Positions 52,999 through 62,180 of a DNA stretch of 64,000 bases are shown here, piece by piece. Numbering within the stretch: position 1 is the stretch's first letter; each line of letters begins with the position of its first letter. The position numbers and the translations under genes were made by a program. The stretch covers positions 53,955 to 117,954 of the forward strand of contig DAHUXD010000024.1 in NCBI GenBank assembly GCA_027307335.1, in the 5' to 3' direction. This DNA is from Acidobacteriota bacterium (GTDB taxonomy: Bacteria; Acidobacteriota; Thermoanaerobaculia; UBA5066; Gp7-AA6). The notes under the pieces were generated by a model. That model ran no database searches, was not told the origin of the DNA, and saw nothing but the letters and a program-made list of their open reading frames with translations.

Positions 52999-54918
52999 TC
53001 AGCGGGTCGGCGCGGTCGCCCGCACCTGCGCCCGGATCGCCTGCCAGGCCTCGCGCGCCTCCTCGACGGAGCCCTCGTCCTCGATGGTCGTGATGTCGCC
53101 CGGCTCCATGTCGAGCGTGACGGCCTTCAGCACGCGGCGCATGATCTTGCCCGACCGCGTCTTCGGCAGCGAGTTGACGAAGTTGAGCTCGCCGATGACC
53201 GCCACGGGCCCGAGCTCCCGCCGGATCGTCTCGAGGAGGTCCTGGCGGAGGCCGTCGGACGGCACATGGCCCTGTTTCAACACCACGAAGGCCGAGATGA
53301 CCTCGCCCCGCAGGGAGTCCGGCCGTCCCGTGACGCCGGCCTCGGCGACCGCGGAGTGCTGCAGGCACGCCGTCTCCACCTCGATCGTGCCGATGCGATG
53401 GCCGGCGATCTTGATCAGCTCGTCGGCGCGGCCGGCGAACCAGACGTAGCCGTCCGAGTCGATGTGCGCCGAATCGCCCGTGCAGTAGACGCCCGGAATC
53501 TTCTCCCAGTAGTCGCGCCCGTATCGCTCGGGTTCGCCCCAGAGCGTCGGGGTCAGTCCCGGGAACGGCCGCCCGAGCACCATGATGCCCTTCTCTCCCG
53601 GTCCGCACGGCGTTCCGTCCATCGCGACGACCGACGCCTCGATGCCGGGCAGCGGCACCGCCGCCGAGCCCGGCTTGATCGGCAGCATCGCGATCCCGTA
53701 GGGATTGCCGAACACGGGGCCCGCGGTCTCCGTCTGCCACATGTGGTCGATCACCGGCACGCGGCCGCGGAGGACGTTCTCCTGCAGCCACTCCCACGCC
53801 GGGGCGTTCAAGACCTCGCCGGCGCACAGGACGCGCTCGAGCGAGGAGAGGTCGTGACGATGCGCGGGGGCCTCGCCGTAGCGCATCAGGAGGCGGACGG
53901 CCGTCGGCGAGGTGAAGACGCCGGAGACGCGGAACTGCTCGATGATCTTCCACACGGTCTCCGGATCCGGATGGTCGATCGCGCCCTCGTAGGCGAGCGT
54001 CGTGCAGCCGGCGAGCAGCGGCGCATAGACGATGTAGCTGTGCCCGACGATCCAGCCGATGTCGGAGGTGGACCACCAGACGTCGTCCGGCCGCAAGCCG
54101 AAGCACCACTTCGCCATGCTCGAGATGTGCACGGCGTACCCCCCGTGCGTGTGGACGGCGAGCTTCGGCTTCGCGGTCGTGCCGGACGTCGCCAGGATGA
54201 AGGCCGGCTCGTTCGATTCCATCGGCACGTAGCCGCCATTCTGGCCGTGCCCGCCCTCGAGGAACGTCTCCCAGGCGATGTCGCGGCCGGCCGTCATGGG
54301 CGGCTTCGCGCCGTCGCGGCACCAGACCACGACCTTCTCGACCTCGTGCGGCGCGCCGGAGAGCGCCTGGTCCACGATCGTCTTCAAGGCGACGTCCTTT
54401 CCCTTCCGGAAGGTCCGGTCGGCGGTGAAGACCACCTTCGAGCCGCTCGCGCGGATCCGGTCGCCGAGCGCCCCGGATCCGAAGCCGGCGAACACGACCA
54501 CGTGGATCGCGCCGATGCGCGCCGCCGCGAGCATCAGCAGGATGGCCTCGGGCGCGGTCGGCATGTAGATCGTGACGCGATCGCCCTTGCCGATCCCGAG
54601 GCCGCGCATCGCCGCGGCGACGCGCTCGACCTGAGACAGGAGCTGCGCGTAGGTGAAGACCCGGCAGTCGCCGCGCTCGTTCAACCCGACCAGCGCCGCG
54701 TGGCCGCCGCGGCCGCGCGCGACGTGGAGATCGAGCGCGTTGAAGCAGAGGTTGGTCTGTCCGCCGTCGAACCACCGGAACGTCGGGGGATTCCAGACGA
54801 ACGTCCGGTCCCAGGGCCGGAACCAGTGGAGCTCGCGGGCCGCCCGGCCCCAGAATTCCTCCGGGTCGGCGCGTCCGTCGTCGAGCCACCGGCGAACGAT
54901 CGGGTTGACGAGCCTCAT
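52999..54918 (-). CDS. Second AMP-forming acetyl/acyl-CoA synthetase
   Basis: 639 residues from ATG at 54918 with GGAGGG four bases upstream. The layout is that of ACS: TSGTTAKPKLAVHTHGG, HMWQTETAGPVF, and C-terminal PKTRSGKIMRR with the acetylatable Lys. The P-loop is TSGTTAKPK rather than TSGTTGKPK, and identity to the first ACS is clearly partial, so it may prefer propionate or another short acid. It is convergent with the DcaP-like porin and shares its terminator. The longer open frame upstream is not coding. Confidence 0.9.
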   Translation of the reverse strand: MRLVNPIVRRWLDDGRADPEEFWGRAARELHWFRPWDRTFVWNPPTFRWFDGGQTNLCFNALDLHVARGRGGHAALVGLNERGDCRVFTYAQLLSQVERVAAAMRGLGIGKGDRVTIYMPTAPEAILLMLAAARIGAIHVVVFAGFGSGALGDRIRASGSKVVFTADRTFRKGKDVALKTIVDQALSGAPHEVEKVVVWCRDGAKPPMTAGRDIAWETFLEGGHGQNGGYVPMESNEPAFILATSGTTAKPKLAVHTHGGYAVHISSMAKWCFGLRPDDVWWSTSDIGWIVGHSYIVYAPLLAGCTTLAYEGAIDHPDPETVWKIIEQFRVSGVFTSPTAVRLLMRYGEAPAHRHDLSSLERVLCAGEVLNAPAWEWLQENVLRGRVPVIDHMWQTETAGPVFGNPYGIAMLPIKPGSAAVPLPGIEASVVAMDGTPCGPGEKGIMVLGRPFPGLTPTLWGEPERYGRDYWEKIPGVYCTGDSAHIDSDGYVWFAGRADELIKIAGHRIGTIEVETACLQHSAVAEAGVTGRPDSLRGEVISAFVVLKQGHVPSDGLRQDLLETIRRELGPVAVIGELNFVNSLPKTRSGKIMRRVLKAVTLDMEPGDITTIEDEGSVEEAREAWQAIRAQVRATAPTR

Positions 54919-55170
54919 CGCACCCTCCTTCGAGAAGACGCGGCGATCGGCCTCTCCGCGGCGGCTCCAGAATGCTACTGCAGTCGGCCACGACCCTGAT
55001 GCAGATGCGTCATTCCCTTCCGGCCCGCGCCGACTCGGACCCCGGGCGGAACGCTTCCGCCCCGATGGACGAGAGAGGGAATGCGGGACCGGATCCTCTC
55101 CGGAGCCGCCGGCCTCGGATCGGGATCGCTCGCGACGGGGTAGCATGACGCGGCGAGGCGCCGGAGGCTC

Positions 55171-55914
55171 ATGCGGATCGCCTTTCTCTCGGACGTTCAT
55201 GCGAATCTCGAGGCCCTGCTGGCCTGCCTCGAGCACGCCGATCGTGCCGGCGCCTCGCGGTGCGTCTTCCTCGGCGATCTCGTCGGCTACGGCGCCGATC
55301 CGGTTCCCGTGCTCGCGCTCGTCCGCGGCCTCGTCGCGCGCGGCGGGGTCGCGATCCTCGGCAACCACGACCAGGCCGTGCTCGAGGGGCCTTCGGCCCG
55401 GATGAACCCCGAGGCGCGCATGGTCATCGGCTGGACGCGGGCAAGACTCTCTGCCGGGGAGCTCGAGTTCCTGCGCGGGCTGCCCCTCTCGATCGAAGAG
55501 GGACCGCGCCTCTACGTGCACGCCAACGCGTGGGACCCGGAGCGCTGGGAGTACGTCACCTCGCCCTACGACGCGGGTCGGAGCATGCGGGCCACCCGCT
55601 GCCGGATGACCTTCTGCGGCCACATGCACACGCCGGCGCTCTACCACCTCGGCCCCGACGGCCGGCCGGCCGCGTTCGCGCCGGCTCCGGGGACGGGCAT
55701 CCCGCTCGGGCCGCAGCGGCGATGGCTCGCGATCCCGGGCGCGGTCGGCCAGTCGCGCGACGGAAACCCCGCGGCCTGCTACGCGCTCCTCGACGAGGCG
55801 ACCGACACGCTGACCTTCCACCGCGTCCCCTACGACGACGAGGCGCCGCGGCGCAAGATCCTCGAGGCGGGCCTGCCGCTCTCCTTCAACGTGCGCCTGG
55901 AGGCGGGGCGCTGA
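55171..55914 (+). CDS. Calcineurin-like metallophosphoesterase
   Basis: 247 residues. The metal motifs are in order: DVHANLEAL (D-x-H), GDLVGYGADP (GD), GNHDQA (GNHD) and CGHMHTP (GH-x-H), with a further His in VHANAW. It most resembles the YfcE/diadenosine-tetraphosphatase branch, with an extra C-terminal sheet (ACYALLDEATDTLTFHRVPYDD in parts). It probably hydrolyses a small phosphodiester or acts as a Ser/Thr protein phosphatase; the next gene, coupled by a CTGA overlap, encodes a protein kinase, which makes a phosphatase/kinase pair attractive. Confidence 0.9.
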   Translation: MRIAFLSDVHANLEALLACLEHADRAGASRCVFLGDLVGYGADPVPVLALVRGLVARGGVAILGNHDQAVLEGPSARMNPEARMVIGWTRARLSAGELEFLRGLPLSIEEGPRLYVHANAWDPERWEYVTSPYDAGRSMRATRCRMTFCGHMHTPALYHLGPDGRPAAFAPAPGTGIPLGPQRRWLAIPGAVGQSRDGNPAACYALLDEATDTLTFHRVPYDDEAPRRKILEAGLPLSFNVRLEAGR

Positions 55915-57341
55915 CTCCCGGAAGAGCGCCGGCGCGCCAGCCGGGCGCCGCCATCGACGGGTACGTCCTCGAGGAGAAGATCCACCAGGGCAGCATGGCG
56001 GAGATCTGGCTGGTGCGCCGGCCCGACCTTCCCTCTCCCCTCGTGATGAAGATCCCGTTGTTCCGGGACGTCGACGACCCGGCCTCGCTCGTGGGCTTCG
56101 AGGTCGAGCAGATGATCCTGCCGACGCTGTCGGGGGTGCACGTGCCCCGCTTCCTCGCGGCCGGCGACTGGTCCGTCCAGCCCTACATCGTGATGGAACG
56201 GATCGGCGGCGCCTCCCTCCGGGCGCGCCTCGAAGACGCGCCGCTCGACCCCGGCGAGGTCGCCTCGATCGGCGCCCGGATCGCGGCGGCCCTGCACGCG
56301 ATCCACGGCCAGCACGTCATCCACCTGGACGTCAAGCCCTCGAACATCATGTTCCGGCCGGACGGGACCGGCGTCCTCGTGGACTTCGGCCTGTCGCGGC
56401 ACGACCGCCTTCCGGACCTCCTCGCCGAGCAGTTCCGGCTTCCGATCGGCACCGGCCCGTACATCTCCCCCGAACAGATCGTCCAGATCCGCAACGACCC
56501 GCGCAGCGACATCTTCTCGCTCGGGGTCGTCCTCTACTACTTCGCGACCGGCGAGCGTCCCTTCGGGAACCCCACTTCGATTCGAGGACTGCGCCAGCGA
56601 CTGTACCGGGACCCCGTCCCCCCGAGCGCCCGCCACCGGCATTGCCCGCCGTGGCTCCAGGAGGTCATCCTCCGCTGCCTCGAGGTCTCCCCCGCCGACC
56701 GGTACCAGACGGCGGCCCAGCTCGCCTTCGAGCTGAGGCACACCGACCAGGTCGAGCTGACCGAGCGGGCCACGCGCCGGTCGCGCGCGGGCGGCTGGAC
56801 GGTCCTTCGGCGGCGGCTCCGGCGGATCGGGGAAGAGCCCGACCTCAAGCGCTCCGCCGAGGAGCAGATCGCCCGGGCCCCGATCGTGGCGGTCGCCCTC
56901 GACCTCGAGCAGGGATCCGAGGCCCTGTCGGAGGCGATCCGCATGACCGCCCGCGGGGTCCTCCAGACACTGCCCGGCACGCGCCTCGCTTGCCTCACGG
57001 TCCTGAAGACGTCCCGGATCGGGATGGATCCGAGCATGCTCGACGCCGAAGGCCGGAGCATCCGAATCCAGCGACTGGTCGAGCTCCAGCATTGGACGAG
57101 GCCACTAGGTCTGGGGGTCGGCCGCGTCACGCACCACGTCCTGGAGGCTCCCGACCCGGCGGACGCCATCCTCGAGTTCGCCCGGACGAACCACGTCGAA
57201 CGGATCGTGATCGGCTCGCGGGGCAGCTCGACCCTCCGACGGTATCTCGGCAGCGTCTCCTCGCGGGTCGTCGCGCAGGCCACCTGCACCGTGACCGTCG
57301 TCAAGGCCCCGGAGCACGCCCCCGCCACCGTCCCCGAGTAA
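55911..57341 (+). CDS. Ser/Thr protein kinase fused to a universal stress protein domain, apparent CTG start
   Basis: 476 residues from CTG at 55911, which has GGAGG seven bases upstream and overlaps the preceding stop (CTGA). The first ATG lies inside the Gly-rich loop and would break the kinase. Kinase features: loop EEKIHQGSMAEIW, VMKIP (Lys47), VIHLDVKPSNIMF (HRD is HLD), VDFGLSRH (DFG) and YISPEQ. Residues 325-465 form a UspA-like domain with the nucleotide motif GSRGSSTLRRYLGSVSSRV (G-x2-G-x9-G-S). There is no TM segment, so it is cytoplasmic. It sits upstream of the formate dehydrogenase operon and may sense energy state. Confidence 0.85.
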   Translation: MTPGRAPARQPGAAIDGYVLEEKIHQGSMAEIWLVRRPDLPSPLVMKIPLFRDVDDPASLVGFEVEQMILPTLSGVHVPRFLAAGDWSVQPYIVMERIGGASLRARLEDAPLDPGEVASIGARIAAALHAIHGQHVIHLDVKPSNIMFRPDGTGVLVDFGLSRHDRLPDLLAEQFRLPIGTGPYISPEQIVQIRNDPRSDIFSLGVVLYYFATGERPFGNPTSIRGLRQRLYRDPVPPSARHRHCPPWLQEVILRCLEVSPADRYQTAAQLAFELRHTDQVELTERATRRSRAGGWTVLRRRLRRIGEEPDLKRSAEEQIARAPIVAVALDLEQGSEALSEAIRMTARGVLQTLPGTRLACLTVLKTSRIGMDPSMLDAEGRSIRIQRLVELQHWTRPLGLGVGRVTHHVLEAPDPADAILEFARTNHVERIVIGSRGSSTLRRYLGSVSSRVVAQATCTVTVVKAPEHAPATVPE

Positions 57342-57356
57342 TATCGCATCACGATA
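57342..57356. promoter_or_regulatory. Inverted repeat upstream of the formate dehydrogenase promoter
   Basis: TATCG-CATCA-CGATA, 12 bases before the -35 of the candidate sigma-70 promoter. Placement suits an activator site. The regulator is unknown. Confidence 0.4.
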
Positions 57357-57368
57357 CGATCACTCCTC

Positions 57369-57397
57369 TTGACAAGAGCGCCCGGTAGGAATTGAAT
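57369..57397 (+). promoter_or_regulatory. Sigma-70-like promoter of the formate dehydrogenase operon
   Basis: A perfect TTGACA (57369-57374), 17-base spacer and TTGAAT (57392-57397; 4 of 6). Predicted start near 57404, giving a leader of about 90 bases. Confidence 0.6.
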
Positions 57398-57405
57398 TTC
57401 GATTT

Positions 57406-57421
57406 AGGCACGGTCTTCGCT
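57406..57421 (+). promoter_or_regulatory. Possible overlapping sigma-54 promoter
   Basis: AGGCACG-GTCT-TCGCT has GG and GC 10 bases apart, with GGCACG intact but TCGC in place of TTGC. Formate genes are often sigma-54 controlled, but this match is imperfect and lies just downstream of a better sigma-70 site. Confidence 0.3.
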
Positions 57422-57494
57422 GAGACCTGCCCTCTTGCTCTTTGCCCTTCGGCGTACTCCTTGCAGGGTCGAGACCTGAATAGAGGAGGTGCCC

Positions 57495-60400
57495 ATGGAG
57501 GTCACGCGTCGCGGGTTCCTGAGGGCCACCGGTCTCGGAACCACCATCGCCCTCGGCTTCGACGTCTCCCGGGCGAACGCCGAGATGCGCGAATTCAAGA
57601 TCTCGCGCACGACCGAAACGCGCAGCACCTGCCCTTACTGCGCGGTCTCCTGTGGCGTCATCATCCACACCCTGGGCGACAAGGCGAAGAACGCGACCGC
57701 CGCCGTCGTCCACGTCGAGGGCGATCCCGACCATCCGATCAATCGCGGAACGCTCTGCCCCAAGGGGGCGACCCTCAAAGAGGACATCAACAATCCGAAT
57801 CGCCTGCTCGTTCCGAAGGTCCGCAAGCCCGGCTCGGACCACTGGGAGGAGATTTCCTGGGACGACGCGATCGCCCGCATCGCGCGCCACATCAAGGACA
57901 CGCGCGATAAGACGTTCGTCGCCAAGAACGCCAAGGGCCAGGTCGTCAACCGCACCCCCGGCATCGCGATGATCGGCGGCTGCACCGACACCAACGAGTT
58001 CAACTTCCTCCAGTGGAAGGTCATCACGGCCCTGGGGGTGCCGTACCGGGACAGCCAGGCCCGGGTTTGACACGGCCCGACGGTGGCCAGTCTGGCCGCC
58101 ACGTTCGGGCGCGGGGCGATGACCAACGGATGGGTCGACATCAAGAACGCCGACGTCATCCTCGCCATGGGCGGCAATCCCGCCGAGAACCATCCGTGCG
58201 GATTCAAGTGGTTCATCGAGGCGAAGAAGACGCGCGGCGCCAAGCTCGTCGCCGTGGACCCGCGGTTCACGCGCACCGCGGCGGTCGCCGACCTCTACTC
58301 GCCGATCCGCGCCGGCTCCGACATCGCGTACCTCCTCGGGATCATCCGCTATGCGATCGAGACCGGCCGGTTCCACAAGGAGTACGTGCAGCTCTTCACG
58401 AACGGCCCGTACCTGATCGGCGAGAAGTACGGGTTCGATGACGGGCTCTTCACGGGTTTCGACGACGCGACCAAGACCTACGACAAGACGAACTGGGGCT
58501 ACGAGGCGGACCCGAAGACGAAGGCGTACGCCGTCGACAAGACGATGGAGAACCCGCGCTGCGTCTTCCAGCTCCTGAAGAAGCACGTCGAGCGCTACAC
58601 CCCCGAGACCGTCGCGAGGATCTGCGGCACGCCCAAGGAGACGTTCCTCAAGGTGTGCGAGATCGTCACGTCGACCGGCAATGCCCAGCGCTGCGGGACG
58701 ATCACCTACGCGCTCGGCTGGACGCAGCACTCGACCGGCGTTCAGATCATCCGCGCGGCGGCGATGCTACAGCTCCTCCTCGGCAACGTCGGCCGGCCCG
58801 GCGGCGGCGTCAACGCCTTCCGCGGCCACTCGAACATCCAGGGCGCGACCGACATGGCGGGGACCTTCGAGATCCTGCCGGGCTATCTGAAGACGCCGGC
58901 GGGCCCGCAGCAGACGCTCAAGGACTACCTCGAGGCGGCGACGCCCACGACGCTCAACAAACAGGCGTGGGCCTCCATGAACTACTGGCAGAACTACCCG
59001 AAGTTCATGGCGTCGCTCCTGAAGGCGACGTACGGCAAGAACGCCACCAAGGACAACGAATTCGGCTACGCGTGGCTGCCGAAGGTCGACGGCAACTACT
59101 CCTGGATGTACATCTACGACGACATGTACCGCGGCTCCTCGAAGCGCCTCGGCGCCGACGAGCCGGCCCCCGAGGGCCTGATCACCTTCGGCATGAACCC
59201 CATGGGCATCGGCCCGAACGTCCCGAAGATGGTCAACGCCCTCTCGAAACTGAAGTGGCTCGTCGTCGGCGAGAACTACGAGATCGAGACGGCGACCTTC
59301 TGGAAGGCGCCGAAGGAGTACGGCGGCCCCGACCCGTCGAAGATCCCGACCGAGGTCTTCCAGCTCCCCGCCTCGGGCTTCGCGGAGAAGGACGGGACCT
59401 TCACGAACTCCGCGCGCTGGCTCCAGTGGAAGTGGAAGGCGGTCGATCCGCCGGGCAACGCCAAGACGGACCAGGAGATCCTGGCGCGGATCTTCCTGGC
59501 GGTCCGGGACCTGTACAAGAAGGAGGGCGGTGCCCTGCCCGAGCAGGTCCTGAACGTGACGTGGAGCTACTCGAACCCGGCCGCCCCCGACCTCGGCGAG
59601 GTCCTCAAGGAGATCAACGGCAAGGCGCTCGTGGACATCCCGGACCCGAAGGACAAAACGAAGATGATCCGCACGGCCGGCCAGCAGCTCGAGAACTTCG
59701 GGCAGCTCCAGGACGACGGCTCGACCGCCTGCGGCAACTGGCTGCACCTCGGCGTCTACACCGAGGCCGGCAACAACGCGCAGCGCCGCTCGACCGCCGA
59801 TCCGACCGGGCTCGGCATGTACCCCAACTGGACGTTCTCCTGGCCGGCCAACCGCCGCATCATGTACAACCGCGCGTCGGCCGACGCCGAGGGCAAGGCC
59901 TGGGACCCGACGCGGCCCGGCATCGTCTGGAACGGCGAGAAGTGGGTCGGCGACGTGCCCGACATCAAGCCGGACTCCCCCCCGGGCGAGTACGGCGCGT
60001 TCATCATGAACGCCGAGGGCGTCGGCCGCCTCTTCGCGGCGGCGCTCAACGACGGACCGTTCCCGGAACACTACGAGGCGGTCGAGGCGATCATCCAGAA
60101 TCCGCTCCACCCCAAGGTGACGTCGAACCCGGCGACGAAGAAGTTCTCCTCGGACAAGGACGTCTACGGCAAGCCGGACCAGTTCCCGCTCGTCTGCACG
60201 ACGTATCGCCTCACCGAGCACTACCACTACTGGACCAAGCACACCGAGGTCCTGAACCAGCTCCAGCCCGGCTTCTTCGTCGAGATTCCGGAGGCGTACG
60301 CGCAGAAGCAGGGCATCGCGAACGGCTCGAAGGTGCGCGTGACCTCCGCGCGGGGCTCGATCGAGGGCGTCGCGATGGTCACGAAGCGCCTGCGGCCCCT

Positions 60401-60575
60401 GCAGGTCGACGGCAAGGAGCTCATCCAGATCGGCTTTCCGATTCACTGGGGGTACTCGGCCGGCGACACCGGCCACACGGGTCCGCTCGCCAACTTCCTG
60501 ACGCCGTCGGCGATGGATCCGAACACGTGGACCCCCGAATTCAAGACGTTCCTCGTCAAGCTCGAGAAAGCGTAG
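57495..60575 (+). CDS. fdnG: Formate dehydrogenase alpha subunit, selenocysteine-containing, Tat-exported
   Basis: 1026 residues read through the in-frame TGA at 58068-58070 as selenocysteine (Sec192), as in E. coli FdnG/FdoG. Before it lies SQARV and after it HGPTVASLAATFGRGAMTN, the conserved context. The N-terminus VTRRGFLRATGLG is a twin-arginine signal. The [4Fe-4S] cluster is bound by Cys46, 49, 53 and 88 (STCPYCAVSCGV; GTLCPKG), followed by molybdopterin-binding domains. It oxidises formate at a bis-MGD centre in the periplasm. Start ATG at 57495 has GAGGAGG five bases upstream. Automatic calling would split it at 58070. Confidence 0.93.
58068..58105 (+). promoter_or_regulatory. Bacterial SECIS element with recoded UGA
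   Basis: The UGA (58068-58070) is followed by a hairpin with a 7-bp stem (58082-58088 with 58094-58100, one G-U pair) and loop AGTCT, containing the GU that SelB binds in the fdhF SECIS. The loop is 18 bases after the UGA, close to the known spacing. The coding frame continues unbroken for 835 codons. Confidence 0.85.
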
Positions 60576-60588
60576 AAGGAGGAGCGCC

Positions 60589-61464
60589 ATGAGTCTCGAC
60601 ATTCGTCGCTCCTCCGCCTCGGTCTGGGGCAGCGCCTCGGGAATGCGCACGGCGCAGGTCGTCTCGAAGTACATCGACACGACCACCTGCATCGGCTGCA
60701 AGGCCTGCGAGGTCGCCTGCCAGGAGTGGAACGACCTCGGCCCCGTCGCCACCGAGCAGGTCGGCACCTACCAGACGCTGCCCACGCTCCACGCCGAGTT
60801 CTGGAACCTGATCCGCTTCAACGAGCGCGACTTCGACGGCGGGCTCGCCTGGCTGATGCGCAAGGACCAGTGCATGCACTGCGACGAGCCCGGGTGCCTG
60901 GCGGCGTGCCCGGCGCCGGGCGCAATCGTGCAGTACGCCAACGGCATCGTCGACGTGAACCCGGACCAGTGCATCGGCTGCAAGTACTGCGAGACCGGCT
61001 GCCCGTTCGACGTGCCGCGGTTCTCGGCCACGACCGGGAAGATGGCCAAGTGCACGCTCTGCGTCGACCGCGTCTCGGTCGGCCTCGAGCCCGCCTGCAT
61101 CAAGGCCTGCCCGACGGGCTGCCTCCACTTCGGCACCAAGCAGGACATGCTCGAGCTCGCGAAGGGCCGCGTCCAGCAGCTCAAGGGAAACGGCTTCGCG
61201 CAGGCCGCGGTCTACGATCCGCAGGGAGTCCACGGCACGAGCGTCATCACGGTCCTCGCGCACGGCGATCACCCCGAGTACTACGACCTCCCGGTCGATC
61301 CCCATGTGCCGTGGGGCGTGAAGCTCTGGAAGACCATCGTGCGCCCGCTCGGAGCGATCGCGATCTTTGGCGCCGTCATCGGCGCGTTCGGGCACTACAT
61401 GAACCACGGACGCAAGGGCGTCAAGGGCGCGGACGCCCACGACGCGAACCTTCCGGACGCATAG
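60589..61464 (+). CDS. fdnH: Formate dehydrogenase iron-sulfur (beta) subunit
   Basis: 291 residues. Four [4Fe-4S] clusters are indicated by CIGCKACEVACQEWN, CMHCDEPGCLAACPAPG, CIGCKYCETGCPFDVPR and CTLCVDRV-x-ACIKACPTGC. A C-terminal TM helix (RPLGAIAIFGAVIGAFGHYM) anchors it, as in FdnH. It carries electrons from the molybdenum subunit to the cytochrome b subunit. It lies 13 bases after the alpha-subunit gene. Confidence 0.95.
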   Translation: MSLDIRRSSASVWGSASGMRTAQVVSKYIDTTTCIGCKACEVACQEWNDLGPVATEQVGTYQTLPTLHAEFWNLIRFNERDFDGGLAWLMRKDQCMHCDEPGCLAACPAPGAIVQYANGIVDVNPDQCIGCKYCETGCPFDVPRFSATTGKMAKCTLCVDRVSVGLEPACIKACPTGCLHFGTKQDMLELAKGRVQQLKGNGFAQAAVYDPQGVHGTSVITVLAHGDHPEYYDLPVDPHVPWGVKLWKTIVRPLGAIAIFGAVIGAFGHYMNHGRKGVKGADAHDANLPDA

Positions 61465-61472
61465 GAGTCATG

Positions 61473-62180
61473 ATGAGCACCGTCGCTCCTCCCTCCCGCC
61501 GGCCCATGGATCCGGCCGTCCTCGTCGCCCGCGACCAGGAAGACGTCCTCGTCGGCAACGAGATCATCCGTCACAAGCTGTCCTCCCGCGTCCTCCACTG
61601 GGTCGTCGCCGTGACCTTCTTCGGTTGCGTGTTCACGGGGATGCCGATCTGGACGCCCGTCTTCGGCTGGATGGCCCATCTCTTCGGCGGCCTGACGGTC
61701 TGCCGCGTTCTCCATCCCTGGCTGGGCGTTGCCTTCTTCCTCTCGGTCCTCTTCGAGATCTTCGACTGGGCCTCCGACATGAGGTTCCGGTCGGACGAGA
61801 AGGGCTGGTGGGGCCCCAAGCTCATCCGCTACATGCGCTGGGAAGAGGTGGACGACGAAAACGTCGGAAAGTACAACGGAGGGCAGAAGTTCTTTTTCTG
61901 GACGGCGGGCCTCGGCGCGCTCGGGCTGCTGCTGTCCGGCCTGATGATGTGGTTCCCGCAGAGCTTCCCGAAGATCCTGATGCAGCTCGCGTACCTCGTC
62001 CACGACGCCACGTTCATCCTTTTCATGGTCGCGATCATCTTCCACATCTATCTCGGGACCGTCGCGGAGCCCGGCACGTTCCGCTCGATGACCCGCGGCA
62101 CCGTGACCCGCAAGTGGGCGCGGCTGCACCATCCGGGCTGGTATCGACAAGTCACGGGTGAAGATCCGCGGCGCCCGTAA
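61473..62180 (+). CDS. fdnI: Formate dehydrogenase cytochrome b (gamma) subunit
   Basis: 235 residues, four TM helices. Heme-ligand His candidates lie in SSRVLHWVVAVTFF, VLHPWLGVAF and AIIFHIYLGTVAEP, matching FdnI-type b556 subunits that reduce the quinone pool. I prefer ATG at 61473 (AGGAG five bases upstream) to the tandem ATG at 61470. Its end overlaps fdhE by 23 bases. Confidence 0.9.
   Translation: MSTVAPPSRRPMDPAVLVARDQEDVLVGNEIIRHKLSSRVLHWVVAVTFFGCVFTGMPIWTPVFGWMAHLFGGLTVCRVLHPWLGVAFFLSVLFEIFDWASDMRFRSDEKGWWGPKLIRYMRWEEVDDENVGKYNGGQKFFFWTAGLGALGLLLSGLMMWFPQSFPKILMQLAYLVHDATFILFMVAIIFHIYLGTVAEPGTFRSMTRGTVTRKWARLHHPGWYRQVTGEDPRRP

Noticed and set aside
58068..58070. TGA as a true stop splitting formate dehydrogenase into two genes
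   Set aside because: Frame, conserved flanking residues and a SECIS hairpin show that it encodes selenocysteine.
58767..60767. 666-codon minus-strand frame
   Set aside because: Antisense shadow of the formate dehydrogenase alpha gene.
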